This document shows, piece by piece, positions 29,276 to 41,900 of a stretch of 64,000 nucleotides of DNA (the first letter of the stretch is position 1; each line of letters opens with the position of its first letter). The position numbers and the translations under genes are program-made. The DNA lies in assembly GCA_965240325.2 (NCBI GenBank), contig OZ251230.1:1674001-1738000 (forward strand), in the 5' to 3' direction. The notes under the pieces were generated by a model, which saw only the letters and a list, made by a program, of their open reading frames with translations, was not told where the DNA came from and ran no database searches. The stretch comes from Rebecca billardiae RCC1528 (lineage: Eukaryota > Haptophyta).

Positions 29276-29376
29276 CGCATTGACGGGCGGGCAGCCGAGG
29301 CTCCGAACGCAGAAAGCCGCCACTGCCCATGTAGGCCGCCGCCGCACGATCGTTCAATCCGACAGACTCAGCGCAG

Positions 29377-30021
29377 GTGCGCGCGGCTGCGGTGGGTCCC
29401 AACGGCCGTCGGCATCGCATTCGTGCCTCTTTCCCCCCTCGCGCCCCGCCCCGGTGCCGACCCGCGTCCACGCGCGTCGGCGCTGACGCCCGTCGCGCAG
29501 TTTCTTTGTGGCAAGCTCTTGGCAGCTGCTGCTGCAACTACGAGTCGCTCGCAGACGGCAGAGGTGATGCTGCTGGCGGCCAGAGGGCGATACGATGCCG
29601 TGTCTTTGACTGGGCTGTGCCGACCCATCACGGCCACGCGCGCGGTGCGCGGCGTGTGACCTACATCGCCTTGCGAGGGCAGCCGCGGGCGAAGATGTGG
29701 TGCAGGCTCGAGGCACACTCGCCCCGTGCCGTGTGTGACGTCCGTGGCTGCTGCATCGTCTGGGAGCGGCGAGCGCACGATCAGCTTGCAGCTGCCATCG
29801 CGGGCGACGGCACTGTCTCGTGGTCAAACACAGCGCTCGGCGTGAGTGAGCAGCCCGCGGGAGCGGTGGCAGTGACCGAGCTGCGCCGCACCGCCGGCCG
29901 CACGCGCGTGCGCCAGTTGGGTGGCGTCGTGGCCTCGCCTTTCAGCCGTTTCATCCGCCGCGCAGGCCGATTTTACGCCGTCAGCAGCCATTTGTCGACG
30001 CGCTACGCGTCAGACGGCTGA
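29377..30021 (+). CDS. hypothetical protein, weak
   Basis: 214-codon open frame. The second half (after about residue 45) reads like a real globular protein with Cys, Trp and His residues (CRVFDWAVPTHHGH, then RAVCDVRGCCIVWERR). The first part coincides with a 46 bp segment shared with 18380-18427 in element copy A. No family recognised. It may be an exon or a gene fragment; the start is arbitrary. Confidence 0.28.
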   Translation: MRAAAVGPNGRRHRIRASFPPRAPPRCRPASTRVGADARRAVSLWQALGSCCCNYESLADGRGDAAGGQRAIRCRVFDWAVPTHHGHARGARRVTYIALRGQPRAKMWCRLEAHSPRAVCDVRGCCIVWERRAHDQLAAAIAGDGTVSWSNTALGVSEQPAGAVAVTELRRTAGRTRVRQLGGVVASPFSRFIRRAGRFYAVSSHLSTRYASDG

Positions 30022-30681
30022 CGACTGCCGGGTGATCCGCCAGTGTCGGGCCGAGGTGGTCTCCGGGAGCGCGCGCTTCGCCGGCGTTTACTGTAACTAA
30101 TCTGTATAACCCGACTGCTCAGCCGCATCACCCAGCGCAGCTTCGCCCGCGACGACGGCTTCGCCTGGCTACCACTGCTCATCAGCCGCGTGCCCGGCTT
30201 CGGCTCGGCGGGCGTCCGGTTCGGCCGAGCACGGCTGCAGCGCAGCACGCGAGACCTCGGCTGGAGCGGCCGGCTGTGACGCGGATGGCGGAGGTGGGCT
30301 TTGGGCTCGGGCTGCCCATGAGCCACCACGGGCTGTACCGTCTGCGCAGATCGCGCTCGGCCCGGCCGCAGCCCTCCTGAGCGCGCGCCTCAGAGCTGAG
30401 ACTGATCACGGGCAGGCGCACGAGCGACACTGCCGTGCGGCGAGCGCGCGCCTCAGAGCTGAGACTGATCACGGGCAGGCGCACGAGCGACACTGCCGTG
30501 CGGCTGTGTCGAGCCGCCGCGTGTGCTCGCAGGCGCGGCGCTCGCATGGGCTCAACGTGGGCGCAGCGGGTGCGCGCAGCTGGCGCACGCAGCCACGCGC
30601 GGAACTAGCTAGGGCCGTGCGCCCTCAACTTCGTTGTTTACTACCCGAAGATCGGCGTAGCCGATCTTTATAATAATAACT
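30022..30681. other. spacer with a 63 bp tandem duplication
   Basis: Contains two adjacent 63 bp units (30379-30441 and 30442-30504, starting GAGCGCGCGCCTC) and a perfect short hairpin AGATCGGC-GTA-GCCGATCT at about 30648-30666, just outside element copy C. A brief reading GFGLGLPMS near 30285-30320 is noted but is too short to call. Confidence 0.5.
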
Positions 30682-32709
30682 ATGACCGCGTTCCGCGGTC
30701 CTTTTCCGTAGAACCAACGCAGTTCGGGGCCCGCGGCGCAGTGGTTGAGAATGAGACTGACGAGTCAGTCAGTCCGAGTCAGAAAGACAGTTCAGCCACT
30801 CTGAGAGGGAGAGTCAGACCCGAGACCGAGTCTCGGACTCGGCGCGAGTATGCGGGCGCGCACGGCCAAGGGTGGCATGGGACACCAGCGGACGGGCCGC
30901 GCGGGGAAGCGGGGCGGCGCGCTCGCAGGGCGAGAGGCGCGGAGCGGACGGGCCGCGCGGGGAAGCGGGGCGGCGGCGCGCGCAGGGCGAGAGGGCGAGA
31001 GGCGCCGCGCGGCGCCGGGCCGGCGCGTGCGCGCGTGCGGGCGCACCTGCTTCAGCTTGCTTGCAAGGTGCTCGCGCTGCGCCATGCGCTCGACGAAGGG
31101 CCGCTGGTCGCGAGCCGGCGCGTGCGCGCGAGCGGGCGCACCTGCTTGAGGTACTCGCCCTGCGCCATGCGCTCGACGACGGGCCGCTGGTCGCTCAGCC
31201 GGCACGCCTCGTGCCGGCAGAGCGAGAGCGCGCGCCACTGCAGACTGCTGGCCCGCCGGCCTGCCGGCTGCGCAGCCGCGCACCGAGACCGACCGAGCGG
31301 AGCTCGGGGCGGTGGAACGAGGCGAGCGGCGCGTCGCGCCTGCCGCCGCGCGTGCGCGCCTGCTCCACCGCGCCGCCGTGCTCGCCCGCCGCCTCCTCCG
31401 CCGCGTCGGCCTCGAAGACGGCGGCTGCCAGCGGCAGGCTGAGCTGCGCGCGGCTCACTCACACTGTCTGTGAGTCCTCACGCTGCTGCCGGACCTCCGC
31501 GCCGCCGTCGACCGAGTTGAGGAGGAGCTCGCGCTCGGCGTCGAGGCGCGAGCTCGCGTGCTCGAGCTCGCCCTTCAGCCGCGCGAGCTCCGGGCGCATC
31601 CGGCTCATCAGCTCTGCCGCGCCGCTCGCTCGGCGGCGGCGGGCGGCGCGCTCTGCTCCGGTCGGCGAGCGACGAGCTCGCGTGCTCCGGACTCGGCTCG
31701 CCCTTGCGCGCTGCTCCTCGAGTGACGAACGCGCCCGCGGGCAGGTTGTTGCCCGTCGCCCCCGCCGCGATCTCGCCGCCCCCGCCGCGATCTCGTCGCC
31801 CGCCGCCTCCTCCGCCGCGTCGGCCTCGAAGACGGCGGCTGCCAGCGGCAGGCTGAGCTGCGCGCGGCTCACTCACACTGTCTGTGAGTCCTCACGCTGC
31901 TGCCGGACCTCCGCGCCGCCGTCGACCGAGTTGAGGAGGAGCTCGGGCTCGGCGTCGAGGCGCGAGCTCGCGTGCTCGAGCTCGCCCTTCAGCCGCGCGA
32001 GCTCCGGGCGCATCCGGCTCATCAGCTCTGCCGCGCCGCTCGCTCGGCGGCGGCGGGCGGCGCGCTCTGCTCCGGTCGGCGAGCGACGAGCTCGCGTGCT
32101 CCGGACTCGGCTCGCCCTTGCGCGCTGCTCCTCGAGTGACGAACGCGCCCGCGGGCAGGTTGTTGCCCGTCGCCCCCGCCGCGATCTCGCCGCCCCCGCC
32201 GCGATCTCGTCGCGCATGTGTCCGTGGCGCGCGCCTGCGAGGTGACAGGCGGGCCGCGAGCTCAGCCTCGGTCGGGGAGAGCGAGCGAGAGCGGAGAGGG
32301 CGAGACGCGCGGCCTGCGAGGCGACAGGCGCGCTCGGGGAGAGCATTTTACTATTCACATTTAGAAGTGATCAAGTTTCCCGAGCCCTTGCCTTGCCGTT
32401 TTTATCGGTTGGCGGTTGGCGGCAATCTCATACTAAATACTTAAAATCGCGCTCGTAACGAACCGTTACACTAATGTCACGTCCAGCTGACGTCCAGATC
32501 GCACTTCACTTAAGGGAATCAGCTGGACGCGCTTTTTTTCGGCCTAATAGACCTCTCTATGCGATCTCAAAAACTCGAAACTCGGTCTCCGCCAGCCCTA
32601 AAAATCGCCCCCCGTCCCTTTTTTCTTGATCAAAGATCTTTTTGAAACGTGGTTCGGGCCCGCTGGTGCGGGCTCCACGCTGCGCGCTCCGCCCTGCACC
32701 GCGGGCCAT
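30682..32709 (-). mobile_element. unclassified repeat element, copy C (right arm of giant inverted repeat)
   Basis: 2,028 bp, the near-identical reverse complement of 19666-21702, including the terminal stem-loop, the tandem 414 bp units and the coiled-coil fragments. It lacks the 16 bp present in copy B, so the internal frame differs. Flanking bases do not match those of copy B, so the two were separate insertions or were separated by later rearrangement. Confidence 0.75.
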
Positions 32710-32929
32710 GACTAGCGCGCAGCCTTGATGTAGTGTGTAAAGTACCGGCGGCGGATATTGGCGTCAGAGACCTCGGATCATCCGAGGGGGAGTGAGAAGG
32801 ACTGCCAAGGAGTGAAGCATTGCATGAGGTGAATCCTGGCCGGCCGTTCCGCGCGCGCGCCGGACCATTCCGACCAACCACGGGCGGGCCGTCCACCGCC
32901 GGTGGCCGCGCGTCGGGCATCCTGCCGGC
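32710..32929. other. 3' flank of the glucan synthase gene
   Basis: 220 bp between element copy C and the glucan synthase stop. No gene. The element has landed close to, or in, the 3' UTR. Confidence 0.4.
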
Positions 32930-35900
32930 TCAGGCACGGAACTCACTCGAATCCTCGCGGGTTGGCTGCGCCTCGTCGTCCGCGTCGTGTCCGTCGTCGC
33001 GCGCGCGTGCAGAGCGGTCGCGCGACCTGTCAGTCCCGGGCGCGGTGGAGCCGGGCGCTGGGGTGCCGGGCGCGGTGGAGGCCATCGCGAGGGAGGGCGC
33101 AGGCGAGCGAGGCCCGGCCGCGCGCCGCTCGTCGTGCTCCGGCGACGTGGGCGACGCCTCGAGCGCGGGCGGCATCCGGATCTCGCCGATGCGCCCGCCG
33201 TTGGGCTGGGGCGCGGGCGTGGGCGTGCCCATCGAGCCGGAGCTGCCCTCGCCGGTGCTCGACGTCGAGGTGGTGCTCCGCCGCTTCGCATCGGCGGGCG
33301 CGACGGGCGGCGGGCGGGCGGCGCCGAACGCGGGCAGCTCTGGCAGCTCCGACGTCGGCGGCCGAGTCGAGTTGCGGCTCGAGCCGCCGGGCGGCCCGCC
33401 GTCGGAGCGCATCGACGAGCGGCCCGAGCCGAGCGAGAGGTAGGAGAGGAAGGAGCGGGCCGTCTCCGCCGCGGCCATCGACGGCGCGCGCGACACGTTG
33501 GCGCCGTACATGGGCGAGGGGGTGGGCTCCTTGCTCGCGGTGTCGGCGGCATCGGCGCCGCCTGCGTCGGCGCCGCTGGCGTTGCTCTCGCGGAGCTCCT
33601 GCAGCTTGGCCAGGCGCGTGGCGCGCGCCGACGCGGACTCTGACCAGAAGGACCATCCTGAGAACGCGCTGCCGTGCGATCGCCGCGTGGTGAAATCGTC
33701 CTCCCGGCTGCTCTGCGCCTCGACCACGCCGCCGCTGCGAGCGTACCCGGCAGCGACAGGCGTGTGCAGCGTGGTGGCGGATGCGAGCGAGTCCTTGCGC
33801 TCGCGGACGAAGGCGGGGTTGGGCGTCCCGCGTGCCGCCGTCATCATCGGCGCGGACGAGTCAGGCGTGTCGGGCACGCGCGACGGCGTCTGCGGCGCCG
33901 AGTCCGGGGGCGCGTTGAGCAGCCCGCGCCCCTCGCCGCTGTCGCGCGTGTTGGCGACGCGCCGGCCTCCGAGCATCAGCCCGACGAGGCTCGGCCGTGT
34001 GCTGCGGTTGTGGCTGCTCGAGGGGCGCGAGGGCCGGTTCGAGCGGCCGAGGCCGACGCCGGGCACGTGCATCTCATCCTCGGCGTCGCTCGCGCGGCGC
34101 GAGCGCAGCGCGTAGATCTCGTCGACGATGCTCGCGTTGTTGCCCTTGCGCGCGCGCGTGAGCTTGGCTGTGCGCGCCTCGACCTGGCTCCCTTTCTTCG
34201 CGTTCACGCGGAAGAGCAGCAGCTTGTGCAGGTAGGTGATGCCCGGGATGAGCGAGATGGCGAGGGTGGGGATGAGGACGATCAGCGTGACCGCCACGTC
34301 CGCAAGCAGCCAGTACGCCGTCGCCGTGTCGCGCAGCACCGTGCGGAAGACGCGCTCGACGCGGCCGGCGCGAGCGTCGCTCTCGCGAGTGCCGGCGAGC
34401 CACGCCATCGTCGACGTCATCATGTGCAGCGCCGCGTACTGCAGCGCGAGCAGCAGCACCACCTGCTCCTGGCGCAGCACGCGCGTCGCCGCCCAGCCGG
34501 AGAGGCGCACGAACGAGCCGAAGAGCGCGTACACAACCACCGCGCCGACGTGCAGCGCGAGCAGCAGGAAGGCGGAGAGCACGTAGAACTTGGGCTCGCG
34601 CGAGCGCGTGTGCTGCCCCGAGCACGCGCGCAGGCCCGCGACGAGCCCGCCGACGATCAGGCACTGCAGCAGCGGCACGATGAAGAGGAAGAGCTCGAGC
34701 AGGTCCCAGCGCGCCGCGGTCGAGCGCGCGCGATTGTCCAGCTCGGACGCCGCCGAGCTCGGCGAGACGAAGTTGTCCGCGCTCATCGAGTTGGCGAGCG
34801 CGTGCTCGTGCGTCGTGCTCAGCAGCATCTCCTTGGCGAGCGCGAGCAGCAGCACCGTCGCGATCGTGTACCGGCCGGGCTGCGCGAAGCTCCACGCGCC
34901 GCGCTTGGCGACGTCGTCGAGCGCGTGCCGCTCCCACGCGAGCCAGCCGGCGCGCTCGCTCGCGAGCACCCACCGGCCGAAGCCGCCCCAGTCGTCGCGC
35001 AGCACCTCGCGCAGCCCGAAGCCGGTCGGGTTGAAGATGAAGGGCGCGTACAGCCACGAGCCGACGAGCACGGAGACCGAGAACCAGAAGGGGAAGCGCG
35101 GGAGCACCTGCGGCCGCGAGCACAGCGTCATCGCGAGCAGCGTGAACAGTTCCGCCGCCGGCTGCAGGTTTGCGTGCGCGTACGCGCGGAACTGCTCGTG
35201 GTACGGCTGGCGCGCCGTCTGGATGCCGCGGCCGGTCGCCATGTACTGCGCGCCGCCGCTCGAGATCTCCTTGCGGTACGAGTACCCGATCCACTGCGCC
35301 TGGAAGGTGAAGAAGGCCCACGAGAAGGTGAGCAGCTGAGAGACAAGCGCCCACGCGCCCGTGAGGATTCCCTTCTCCAGCGCCTCCTCAAAGAAGAGCG
35401 GCAGCGCCTGCGCGAGCACCCACAGCAGGCAGATCGGCCCAAACTGCGCCTCGAGCACGAACGAGGCGACCAGCGCGTACGTGCGCTGCTGCCCCTCGCC
35501 CTGCCCGTCCACGACGGTCGGCCCGACGTACTCCGGCGGCGGCGGGCGCAGCTCCGCGTCGCACAGCACGAAGTAGAGCAGCATGAAGACAAACGTCCAC
35601 AGCGAGATCTCCATCAGCACCGGCGTCAGATAGAAGGCGATGTGGCCGTACCAGAACGCGAGCTGCCGGCCGAACGGCAGCCGCGTGCCCATGCGGTACG
35701 CCTGGCGCGTGAGCGACATCTCAGCGCAGCCGCGGCTCAGCTTGGACATGAACTTGAGCTGCCCGCCGAACGACATCTCGCGCCCCTTGCCCACCTGCAT
35801 GTACTCGCGGTGGATCACGTTGCCGCCGCGCAGCATCAGGTCCATCCCGGCGAAGATGTCCTCGGAGAGGTTGAGCCCCTTGGTCGCCTTGGAGACGCCG

Positions 35901-38900
35901 CCCTGCGCCATCATCGTCAGCTTCTCCATCACGTCCGGGTGGCCGTAGTACTGCCGCGAGATGAGCGGCCGGTCCATCGTGCGCTGGAACAGCGTGCCAA
36001 ACACGTACTCGGACGACGCGGTGAAGTGCGCGATCGTGCCGAGCGACGAGTACACGTGCTCGCGGAAGCCGAGGATCGAGATGCGCTCGCGCGTGCCCGT
36101 CGGGTCGAGCTCAAACTCGCCGAGCGCGTTGCAGATCTTCAGCGCCTCCTCGAGGTAGCCCTGCGGCGCAGGCGGCGGGCGGCGGGCGGCGGCGCGTGAG
36201 CCGCTGGGTTGCGCGCGCGAGCGTGCGCGCCGGCGTGCGCGGCGCGCGCACCTCCTGGTTGGAGTCGATCGTCTGCACGAGGCGGCCGCGCACGAACTGC
36301 ATCGCCACGTTCTGGTTGTCGCCCTTGCCGTCGCCGAGGATCGGGTGGCCGGGCAGCTCGACGCGGATGCGCGGCTCGCGCCGACCGTTCGGCGCGCGGC
36401 GGCACGAGGAGTCGATGAGGCACGCGTACCAGCGCTTGCCGTACACCGCGCTCTCGTCGAGCTCCTCGTCGATGAAGGCGATGTTGAGCCGGGGGAACTC
36501 GCCGAGCAGCATGTCCGTCGCCTCGAGGAACTCCGCGTCGAAGTGCGCGTACCGCTGCATCGAGACGATGCACTGGAACTTTCCCTTGATGACCTCGATC
36601 CGCTGCGCGTGCGAGAGGTCGGGCCGCTGCACGGCGAGCAGCAGGTGCATCGCCTTCTCGTACTGCATCATGCCGCGCACGGTGCGGTAGAGCGTCTGCG
36701 TGCGCATCGACGCCCACTTGCGCAGCGGCATGATCTGCCGGCGCAGCCGCGCCGCCGCGAGCGGCGCGTCGGCCGGCGAGCCCTGCACGGTCGGCAGCTG
36801 CGGCACGTACGGGCCCGGGGTCTTGGGCTCGGCCGAGCCGTCCGCGCTCGGCAGCGGCAGCAGCGGCGAGCTGCGGCTCGGGCTGGTGACGAGCTGCGAC
36901 TCGCACGAGCGGTGCGACTCTGTGTTCGTCGCCGAGCGCCCGTCGACGAACGACGAGTTCTGGTCGGTCTCCGAGCGGTAGGTGTGCCGGCCGGGCTCGG
37001 CGGAGGGCGCGCCAGGCTGCGCGGCGGGCGGCGCCTCCACCGCGCCCGCGCCGCTCGCCGCCGACGTGCGGAGCTTGGGCGACGCCGGCCCGCACCGCCC
37101 GCGCGCGATCGGCGACGGCCCGGCGGAGGCGCGCGTGGAGAGGCTGGGGCCCAAGCGCCTGCGCGTGCCCGGCGTCTCCGCGTCGGCGCCGCTGCGGCGC
37201 GCGCCGCCGGCCGCGCCCGCGCGCGACTTGCGCGCGCTCGCCAGCACGCCGTGGTTCAAGTCGGCGCGCTGCTTCTCCGTCAGCCGCGTGCTCTGTTGCG
37301 CGATGCGCGCGAGCTCCGCGGCCTCGTACTCGCCGCCGTCCTCGAGCCGCGCGGCCGCCGCCTCCCAAATCCGGTGCCACCGCCGCTCGCCCAGCCGCGA
37401 GCGGAAGCAGTCGAGCTCGTCCGGAAAGTACTCGATCAGCAGCGCGATCAGCGGCTCGGGCTCGTCCGAGAGCGCCGCGCCCGCCGAGCGCGCGCCGCGC
37501 ACCTTGGCCGCGTCGGCGACCTTGGTGAAGAGCTCGTCCTCCGAAAGGATGATCGTCTCGGAGTAGTGCGGGATGAGCACGGTGAACGCCGGCACGGCCT
37601 CGAGCGGCTGCGGCTGCGGCATCGGCATGGCGAGCGTGCGCATCCAGTACGTGAGGCGGCGGCGCGCCTCGCTCGACTCGGGGAGCAGGTGGTCAGCGGG
37701 CACGCGCGCGGACGACTGCAGCAGCTCGGGGCGCGTGGGCGAGGTGGCGGGCATGCGCTCGCCCGTGTCCTTGTCGACCACCATCCCGTCCATCAGCACC
37801 TCGTCCGCCTTCACGTCCTCGTACCGCAGCCGGCGCAGCTCCTCCACGGTGAGGTGGTCGCCGTCGAAGAGCGCGACCACGATGGCGTTCCACACCTTGG
37901 CGAACTTGCGCTCGAGCACCGGGTGCATCGGCTCGAAGAGCCTCTTGTACACGTCGGGCGAGGAGGGCGTGTCGATGGCGAAGAGCTGCGCGACCGCTGC
38001 GGCGGGCAGGTCGCACATCCGGCGCAGCGGCACGGCCTTCGCCGCGCCGTTCGGGCCCTCGAGCTTGAGGATCCACAGCCCGCGCGCCGTGCCGTACACG
38101 CACACGCCGAGCACGTACCAGAAGTAGGTGGAGGCGCAGTGCGGCAGGAACGCGGCCATCCACACGACCGCCTGCTGCATTGTGCGCGAGAAGAGAACGC
38201 GCGACGTGTGGAGCTCGGCGTACAGCGAGCGCTCGAGGAAGGGCTGCAGCGGCTGCGCCTCCTCGAGCAGCGCCGTGCCGATCGCGACCGCGCGCAGCAG
38301 CACCGTCGTCTCCATCGCGCACTTGGCGGAGAAGACGAGCACCCAGAAGAGAACGAGGCCGAGCGCCGTCCGGCGCGGCGTGTACACGTTCGCGTCGAAC
38401 TGCGCGAGCTTGCGCCGCACCGAGCGCGGCACCATCGTCGTGCGCACGACGATGAAGGCGGAGACGAGGAGAAACGTGCCCACCAGCAGCGGCTCGTCCG
38501 GCCGCGGCCAGTTCGCCGCGAGCATGCCGAAGAGGACGAACTGGATCGCGTACGGCAGCGTCTTGTCATACTCGAGCAGAACGGTGAGCGCGGTGTGCGA
38601 CGCCTTCACCTCAGACTTGCACGCGTCCGCGGTGATCTGCACGAAGGAGGGCATGAGGAAGCCGCCCCACAGGAAGAGCGACGACGACGGCCGCACCCAC
38701 GCGCCCGTCGCGTAGATCCGCAGCGCGATCAGCACGAGCGCGTAGAACGCGACGAAGTGGTAGATGGCGATGCGCGCATACCCGGCGATCACGTTGTGCC
38801 AGGAGTGGCACTCGATGTGCACCTTGCACCCCTTCATCGTGCGCTCCCAGTCGACGCGCGCGAGCGCCGCCCAGCGCTCGGACGAGGGCGCGTCGAGCAC

Positions 38901-41900
38901 GGGCTCGCCCGTCATCGTCACGACGCGCCGCACGCCCTTGGGCGTCCACACGAGCTCGTTCCAGTCGTCATAGTTGTAGAGCGCCTTCTCGCCCGGCGCG
39001 AGCGGCCGGTCGACCGGCCGCCCGTCCGGCCCGAGCCCGGAGAACATCGCGCCGAACATGTGCCGGTACAGCGGGATCACGTAGTCGCGCAGGTAGTTGC
39101 CCTCGGGCGTGCAGCCCGAGCGCTTGCCGAACTCGGCCCACATCTCGTCCGAGCTGGTCATCTTGGTGCGGCGCGCGTTGTGCGGCGCGAGCTGCGCGGT
39201 GCTCGACTCCGCGCGCATCAGCGCGCCCGCGGGCGCCTCGGGCGGCGCCGGCGCCGAGCTCGCCGCGCCGCCGAGCACCGCGAGCACGTTGTGCCGCGCG
39301 ACGCGGCCGCGGAGCACGTCGTCGCCCGCCGGCGTGTGCCCGCCGCTCAGGCTGCGGTGCACGTCTCCCTCGAACCCCGACTTGCGCGAGAAGCGCTTCG
39401 AGCGGCCGGACGGAGCGGACGGCGCCTTGCTCGCGGCCGGGTCGGACTGCGCCGCGCGCGACACCTCCTGCGCGTTGCGCACGTGCTGCAGCGCGGCGAG
39501 CTGCAGCTGCGGGATCGGCGGGATCGGCGCGCGCGACAGCGCCGTGTCCGGCGAGCCGCACACGCCCCAGCCCGCGCCGCCGCCGCCGCTTCCGCCGGCG
39601 CGCGCGCTCGCGGCCGGCGTCGACGCGACCGACTCGGCATACGCCGGGACCATGTCCACCTTCGCCTCCGAGCTGCGCCCCATCCGCCCCGCGAGGCCGG
39701 CCGGCTCGGCCGCCGCGCCGCCGAGCAGCTCGAGCCCGACGCCGGGCAGGCCCCAGGTGCCGCCGAGCTCGAGGGCCGCGGCCTGCTGCAGCTCGTCGAG
39801 GACGGCGAGCCGGCGCGAGCGCTCCCACGCCTGCGCGTCGTACGCCGCGACCGCGTCCTCGCCGTCATCCTCGTACGCGGCGTCGTCGTCGTCGCCCTCG
39901 GCGAGGCGCTCCATCGCGCTCGACCACTGCTCGAGCCACACCGCCTCGGCGTGCGGCACGCCCGCCGCGCCCGCCACGCCGCCGCCGGGCAGGCCACTCT
40001 CGGCGACGCGCTTGAGCACGCGCATGCCGTCCGCCCACGCCGCCTCCCACTTTTCACTCTCCTTGGCGTCGTTGTCCGCGCTCGCGAGCGAGCGTAGGCC
40101 GTCGAGCGCCTCGCTGATCTTGCGCGCCTGCCAGGCGGGCGCGGCGGCCGAGCGCGCGCGAGCGTCGCTCAGCGAGTTGAGGTCGGCGATCGCGCGCAGC
40201 GTGCGGTTGCGCCGGCGCTCGCCCATCAGCATCTCGCGCTGCGTCATCTCGCGGAGCCGGGCGAGCGCGCTCGCGCGCTTATTGATCAGCCAGCGCCCGT
40301 CGTCCGCGTCGCCCGACTTGGCCTCGGCGACGGCCGCCTCCTCCAGGTCGGCGAGCAGCGTGGCGAGCTCGGCGCGCCGCGCCGCGCGCGCGTTCGCGCC
40401 AGCGTCCACCGCCTCCTCGAGCGGCCCGGCGTCCTCGTCCTCGTAGCCCCAGTCGTCGTCGATCTTGCCCGCAGACGGGTTCTCGCGCTCGTCCGCTGTC
40501 GACTCGCGGCCCGACTCGCCGCCCCAGTCCGAGCCGTTCTCGAACGACTGCTCCGCGTCCGTCACGCCGAGGTACGCCAGGTGTGACAGGCAATCGCGCG
40601 CCCACTGCCGCTCGCCCTCGAACGCGTACTTGTCGTCGACGAGGCGCTGGAGCTCCGCGCGCGCGCGCGCGCGCGCGGCGATCACGTCCGAGAGTGCGCG
40701 CGTGCCGCCCTCCTGCCGCGCGACGTCGGCGAGCTCCTCAAAGCAGCGCTCGACCGCGCGGTCCCACGGCCCTCCGGGCTTCTCCCACGGCGCCTGGTCC
40801 TCGTCGAGCGCGCGCAGCTCGGCGATCGAGATGAGCGCCCACGCGCGGTCCCACTCGGCCTGCTCGACGGGCGTGTGCGTCGAGGAGGCGAGTTTGCGCA
40901 GCTCGGAAACGGCGTCGTGCGCCCACTGCCGCGCGCGCGCGTGCTCGCCGCCCGCGCCGCCCGAGGACGGGCTGCCCGCGCCGCCGCCGACGCCGACGCG
41001 CGCGCCGCCGCCGGCCTCGTCGTCCGAGGACGAGTCGGACGCGGAGTCAGCCGCGTGCATCAGCTGCAGCGCCGAGCGCGACGCGAGGTCCTGCACGTCG
41101 CCGAGCGCGTTGAGTCGCATCACGCGCACCCACGCGCCGCCGTCGCCCGCGCCCGGCTCGGCCGCGGCCGCGCTCTGGAGAGAGCCGACCGCCTGCAGCC
41201 GGCGCTCGCGCAGCGCGTCGCGCTCGCGCTTGCGCCGCGCCGACACGACGGCGCCGGTGAGCGAGCCGCGCGCCATCTTCGGCTTGAGCGCGGAGGAGGA
41301 GGCCGAGTGGTCGTGCGACGCGCGGCGGCCCTCGTGCTTCGGCGCGCCGGCCTTCTGCTGGCCGGCGACGCGCGCCTCGGCGCGCTCGCGCTGCGTCTCG
41401 CCCTCCGTGGGCAGGAGCGCGCGGTACTGCTCGCCCGGCCGGCCGGAAGCGATCGAGCCGAGGCCCTCGAGACGCGTCGTCGTGCGCGCGGTGCGCGCCG
41501 TCTGGTGCCCGCGCTCCTTGAGCCCGTGGAACGAGACGCGCGCGCGCCGGATGAAGTCCGACTTGCGCGCGGGGCGGCTGTCCGGCGCGGGGCCCTTCGC
41601 CACGCGCGCGCTCGGCGTGGCGTCGAGCGCGCCGAACCGGCCGGCTTGCTCGGGCGAGTGGCCGATGCTCGGCGAGGCGCCGCCGGAGAGCGCGTTGTGC
41701 CGCAGCTGCGTCAGCTTGGCCGAGGAGCGGCGCGAGCGGCCCGCGTCGTCGTGCTGCGAGCTACCACGACGTGAGCTGCCGCCGCACGAGCACGCGCTAC
41801 CCGAGGCGTGCAACGCGCCGTGGCACGAGCAGCCGCCGCGCGAGCCGCGCCGCGCGCCGCCACCGCCGCCGCTCGCGCCGAGCGCCGCCGCACTCGCCGT

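Noticed and set aside
30270-30340. GFGLGLPMS resembling the G2 box of mitochondrial dehydrogenase (GHKL) kinases
   Set aside because: Too short, no other kinase box in the same frame nearby, and the frame soon closes.
33674-40097. Very long + strand open frames opposite the glucan synthase
   Set aside because: Arg/Ala/His-rich composition without motifs. They mirror the codon structure of the conserved minus-strand gene.
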